From assembly GCA_022828595.1 (NCBI GenBank), contig JAKGHH010000006.1:16364499-16428498 (forward strand): a stretch of 64,000 bases of DNA, given 5' to 3'. This stretch comes from Nelumbo lutea (Eukaryota; Streptophyta; Magnoliopsida; Proteales; Nelumbonaceae). The notes under the pieces were generated by a model. That model did no database searches. It was not told where the DNA came from and saw only the letters and a list, made by a program, of their open reading frames with translations. Position 1 is the first letter of the stretch. Each line of letters begins with the position of its first letter. The position numbers were made by a program, and so were the translations under genes. This document shows, piece after piece, positions 60,735 to 64,000 of the stretch.

Positions 60735-62664
60735 TCGCTGTCAGCCACGTCTGGGTACCCACGCCATACCTATCACAGGGGCGATAGCCAAGATGATGAT
60801 TCTCCCTCGAGCTTGGGAGGAGCCTGGGAGCATATTCCGGAGGCTCAGGAAGCCTTTGGCGACACTGCGCCCACTTCTAGGGGGAGGGAGCCTGATACCT
60901 TTGGCCCTTCCTTAATGACAGCGGAGAGAGTCAGGTCTCTGATCCGCTACTTTCACCTTCTTGGGGACCTGGTTTACAGCCTCCCTACCGGCAACTTCCC
61001 CTGGGAGCATGGTCCCAACGATATAGTGATCTTTTAAGATCAACTCGAGGCTGGCTTGCATCTCCCCCTGCACCCCTTGATAGTGGAGGTGCTGAATCAT
61101 TTCAATGTCACTATTGACCAACTTCATTCCAACGCTGTTCGGAACATGGTTGAGACTATATCCCTGTGTCACGAGTACTACCTTCCTTTGGACCTTGATA
61201 TTTTTGCCTCTATCCTTTGCATAAAGAATGCTGCTCTTGGGGCTCCTCCGGAGAGGTGCTTTTACTACCTCTCCCCCCGTTGCGGCTATAAGCTCTTATA
61301 CGAGCTGCCAAATAAGATTCCCGCCTGGAAGCGGGATTACTTTGTGGTCCGTAACCCCGAGGGGTGGCCCTTTCCCACTGCTTGGAGGGGCACTATCCAG
61401 GACCCCGGGGCCGAGCTGGACCTTGAGACTCGAAAAACGATGCTGTCCTGGGCGTCAGTAGGCTTCCATTGCTCGGACTACTTAGCCGAGGAGAAGCTCA
61501 TGCAGGCAGGCTTGAGCCCGGGTAGGTCGGTCTTTTAGGTCGCGTAGTGCCTTGTGACTATTGTGTACACATGCATTTTGTTTATTGTTGGACTAATGCC
61601 TTGTGGTCTTGTGGCAGCCATCATGTCTGGTTCTGATTCACGCCACCTTCTCTCCGGCAGCCAGAGATGCCAGGTGAAGAAGATGCGCCCCGACCGAACC
61701 CCGCCTTCGGGAAGCACTGAGTTCAGGTCTGTCGAGTCGGTCCTGCCCTCTCCTTCGCTCGAGGTTCTGATGCCCCCTCCTGAGGAGACTAGTGGGACTA
61801 ACCTTGGGGGAAGCGAGCTCCCTCAGCCGAGGGAGGTACCCTGTAACCCCCTTCAGCCCCGTCCTTACCCCCGATTCCTAGTGGGAAACTAGGAAGGGGT
61901 GAATGATTATCTGGTAGCTCGCCAGAGGAGTCGGAAGGCAATCACCAATGATGAAATCATTCAGTGGGGAAACATGGAGCCTGAGGATCTCTTCGCGTTC
62001 GCCTCTGCTCACTGCATGGTGGTAAGTGACCCTTTGCCCTCTTCCTCTCTTGTTTTTCCCTTTTCCACTGTCTTCTGATCTCTCTTTTTCACTAATAGGT
62101 AAATTCTACCATCCATGCCATGGCTCTCCAGACGCGCATTCATCGCGTCGACGCTCTCGACCAGCGTGCCGCCAACTAGAAGCTCTAGGTCGAGCTCGAC
62201 CGGATCCGGGGTGAGCTCCCTCACACCCGCAAGGGGAGTGAGTCTCAGGAGCTGCTTGTCCACAACCAGGAGGCTCAAATTGCTTGACTTACTAAAGAGA
62301 GCACACGCTATAGGGAGGAATCGTCGAGGATGGCGGGGTGAGAGGGAGCTTCTCAGGCAGCAGGTGTGGGACTTGGAGTCCACTCTTCTGAATCGGACCC
62401 AAAACTTTGATCAGATGGTGGAGGCTGAGCGAGAGAAAGCGGTCTAGGATTTTAAGGACTCCTAAGAATTTCATGACCTCCAGGCGGAGTATGGTTTGGG
62501 TTCGTACTGCTCAGGGTTTAAGCTCTGCTGGTGGCTGGTTCGAAAGAAGTTCTTTGGGCTCAATCTTGACGGCATTACTATGAAGGGTCTGTCTCTTGGG
62601 ACAGCAGACCAAGCAGATGAAGAGGAGTTTGATTCTCCGGAGGATGAGGAGGCAGATTCTTGAG
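60735..62664 (+). pseudogene. Antisense additional ORF of the Tat element ('putative gypsy type transposon' domain)
   Basis: Plus strand, opposite to pol. First segment (about 60735-61522): AERVRSLIRYFHLLGDLVYS and FPWEHGPNDIVIF, then an in-frame TAA (61035-61037), then LHLPLHPLIVEVLNHFNV, HEYYLPLDLDIFASI, CFYYLSPRCGYKLLY and KRDYFVVRNPEGWPFPTAW. This matches the domain long annotated as 'putative gypsy type transposon' (Pfam PF04195) and found in plant Tat elements. A donor GTAGGT at about 61523 starts intron 1. Later exons show QVKKMRPDRTPPSGST and RQRSRKAITNDEIIQWGN; a TAG at 61890 interrupts them. GTAAGT at about 62022 to an AG at about 62098 is another intron. A coiled-coil-like C-terminus follows, ending LDGITMKGLSLGT...EEEFDSPEDEEADS-stop (to 62664). 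Function unknown. It is broken by at least two stops. Confidence 0.78.
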
Positions 62665-63134
62665 GTGGTGTTTCTCTGGGCTTCTGTGGCTTCCGGGTGC
62701 CGTAAACCCGATCTTTCACAAGTTTTTGGTTGGACGGTTGTGCCCTATGATGATCAAACCTTTCCTGAGCTGTTCAGCTCGGTTATTGCACTTGTTATTT
62801 TCTTTGTTCTTTTATTTTTGTCAATGAAAGTTTCTTCCTTCTTCCGAGTATGATGAACTCCCTTTGTTTTTACTAAAGCAATCTCATCATTTGAGCTGTT
62901 AAAGTTACATACTTGAAGTAGGGCTCTTTGGTAGGCGTCATCCCGATTTGTTGCGTTTAAGGCCCCTGTGGTATACTACGGAGTGATTACCACGTATGTC
63001 TGAGCTAAGCATTGGTTGGCTATTCAGTTCGATCAACGTATCGGGATGAGCTTTGCTTCGCAGGGTTTAAACCCGTGCTACTTACGCTTTTGATATTTCA
63101 CACCTTGCCTTCGCCACTAAAGCGTCTTTCTTCA
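62665..63134. other. 3' end of the antisense gene and spacer
   Basis: Contains the T-rich likely 3' UTR of the antisense gene (62780-62850). The remaining spacer has no coding signal. Confidence 0.4.
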
Positions 63135-63410
63135 TGCCGAGGTCTTTGTTAGCTCGGTGTTTTGGCCCTTGGGCCGAAGGAGTGGCTCGTGGCCCATTCG
63201 CGGAGTTTGTCCATGCCATAGAGGCGGCTGGGTCCTGTTGTGCCGAGGTCATATTAGCCCTGTATTCTGGCCCTTAGGCTTTGGGAGGGACCCGTAGTCC
63301 GCTCCTGGATTTCTCCCAGGCCGAAGTTGCAGCTGGGGACTTCTTGTGTCAAAGTCATGTTAACTCGGTCTTCTGGCCCTTAGGCTTTGGGAGGACCCGT
63401 AGTCCGCTTG
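63135..63410. repeat. ~106-bp tandem repeats in the Tat 3' region (about 2.6 copies)
   Basis: Unit starts lie near 63135, 63242 and 63348. Shared words are TCTGGCCCTTAGGCTTTGGG and GACCCGTAGTCCGCT (copies 2 and 3) and TTTTGGCCCTTGGGCC (copy 1, more diverged). Confidence 0.8.
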
Positions 63411-63414
63411 ATTT

Positions 63415-64000
63415 TTACAGATAATATTGCCTCAGGTTGACAATATTCCATGCTCGAGGTACTTGTTTCCCTTCGAGGGTCTCAAGCTCACATGTTCCTT
63501 CCCCGAGCACTTGTTTCACTCGGTAAGGACCTTCCCAGTTGGACCCGAGCTTGCCAGCACTGGGCTCAGGCACCATAACTTTACGAAGGGCCATGTTGCC
63601 AACATGGAGGTTTCGCCTCTTGACCCTGGCGTTATAGTACCGAGCTACTCTCTGCTAGTAGGCTGTGGTCCTAATGTACACGAGGTCCCTTACTTCGTCG
63701 AGTAGGTCGAAGTTGGTATGTAGCTCATCTTCGTTTGTTTCATCGTTGTATGCTTCTAGACGCAACGTAGGTACTTTGATCTCTACGGGAATCACTTTTT
63801 CGGTGCCGTAGGTGAGATTGAAGGGTGTTTCTCCCGTGGCGGTCTTCTCCGTGGTTCGGTAGGCCCATAGGACACTAGGTAGTTCATCTACCCACAATCC
63901 TTTAGCTCGGTCCAGCCGTGCCTTTAGTACGCGGATGATGGCTCTATTCGTGACTTCTGCCTGACCGTTTGCTTGAGGGTGCACGACTGAAGTAAAATTA
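63415..64000 (-). pseudogene. Ty3/gypsy integrase C-terminal part (partial, one stop)
   Basis: The minus-strand frame enters from the window edge: FTSVVHPQANGQAEVTNRAI, then WVDELPSVLWAYRTT, TPFNLTYGTEKVIPVEI and LLDEVRDLVYIRTTAY. After one TAG (about 63655) it continues in frame with QRVARYYNARVKRRNL, VMVPEPSAGKLGSNWEGPYR and GTCELETLEGKQVPRAWN to a normal stop at 63415-63417. HPQANGQ and the WEGPYRV-type C-terminal segment are diagnostic for gypsy integrase. The upstream polyprotein is outside the window. Confidence 0.92.

Larger units (their letters stand above)
59420..64000 (-). mobile_element. Tat-lineage Ty3/gypsy retrotransposon, 3' portion (pol on minus strand)
   Basis: Read on the minus strand: integrase C-terminus (entering from the right edge), stop at 63415, a long 3' region with ~106-bp tandem repeats, a gene on the opposite strand, a polypurine tract GGAGTGGGGGGCAA near 60271-60285, and the 3' LTR (60269-59420). 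A long 3' region with an additional antisense gene is a known trait of Tat-type elements (Grande, Retand, Ogre relatives). GC content and codon use rise sharply here compared with the rest of the window. Confidence 0.85.

Noticed and set aside
63427..63705. Plus-strand 92-codon frame
   Set aside because: Antisense to the gypsy integrase C-terminus, which has diagnostic motifs on the minus strand.

Overview
The window is nuclear DNA of a flowering plant. It has AT-rich non-coding sequence, GT-AG introns, copia and Tat-type gypsy LTR retrotransposons, plant L1-type LINEs that end in an RNase H domain, PIF/Harbinger and hAT-type elements, and an Au-type SINE fragment. The large retroelement-filled introns suit a woody dicot or magnoliid better than a grass. 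That is an inference, and I cannot name the species. I found one host gene; nearly everything else is layered transposon sequence.

Left part (1-11441): a foldback element (1-527); a 1.75-kb inverted-repeat element with 81-bp internal repeats and a TTA target duplication (1160-2907); then a candidate 7.6-kb PIF/Harbinger element (3883-11441). The last holds a decayed DDE transposase (7176-8402) and its companion Myb/SANT-like gene (8759-9834). The termini of both elements start with a similar GGCTnCGTTTGTTT-type sequence, so they may belong to one superfamily.

Centre (12380-45017, + strand): an RCC2-like member of the RCC1 beta-propeller family. I assembled it as 16 exons with consistent phases (1632 nt, 543 codons plus stop); its tail is acidic and basic with an AT-hook. 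About 95% of the gene is intron. Intron 4 (17.2 kb) holds two nested LINEs: a minus-strand, apparently full-length LINE (19888-26546, 14-bp target duplication) sits at the ORF2 start codon of an older plus-strand LINE (about 18960-30764). Intron 10 has two MITE-like elements. Intron 11 holds a complete but decayed copia element (36309-42173) with 5-bp target duplications.

Right part (45018-64000): a hairpin just past the RCC2 stop, a third decayed LINE (minus), and two solo LTRs of one family, each with a 5-bp target duplication. Next is an LTR-internal-LTR-internal-LTR tandem of a small non-autonomous retrotransposon, interrupted by the second solo LTR and by a 239-bp hAT-type MITE. A copia LTR follows. 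Last is the 3' part of a Tat-lineage gypsy element whose pol runs on the minus strand. Its downstream region carries tandem repeats and an opposite-strand additional gene with its own TATA box, and ends in an 850-bp LTR.

All coding sequences except the RCC2-like gene are transposon genes and most are broken by stops or frameshifts. The main story is a conserved single gene that keeps an intact spliced frame despite very heavy insertion into its introns.
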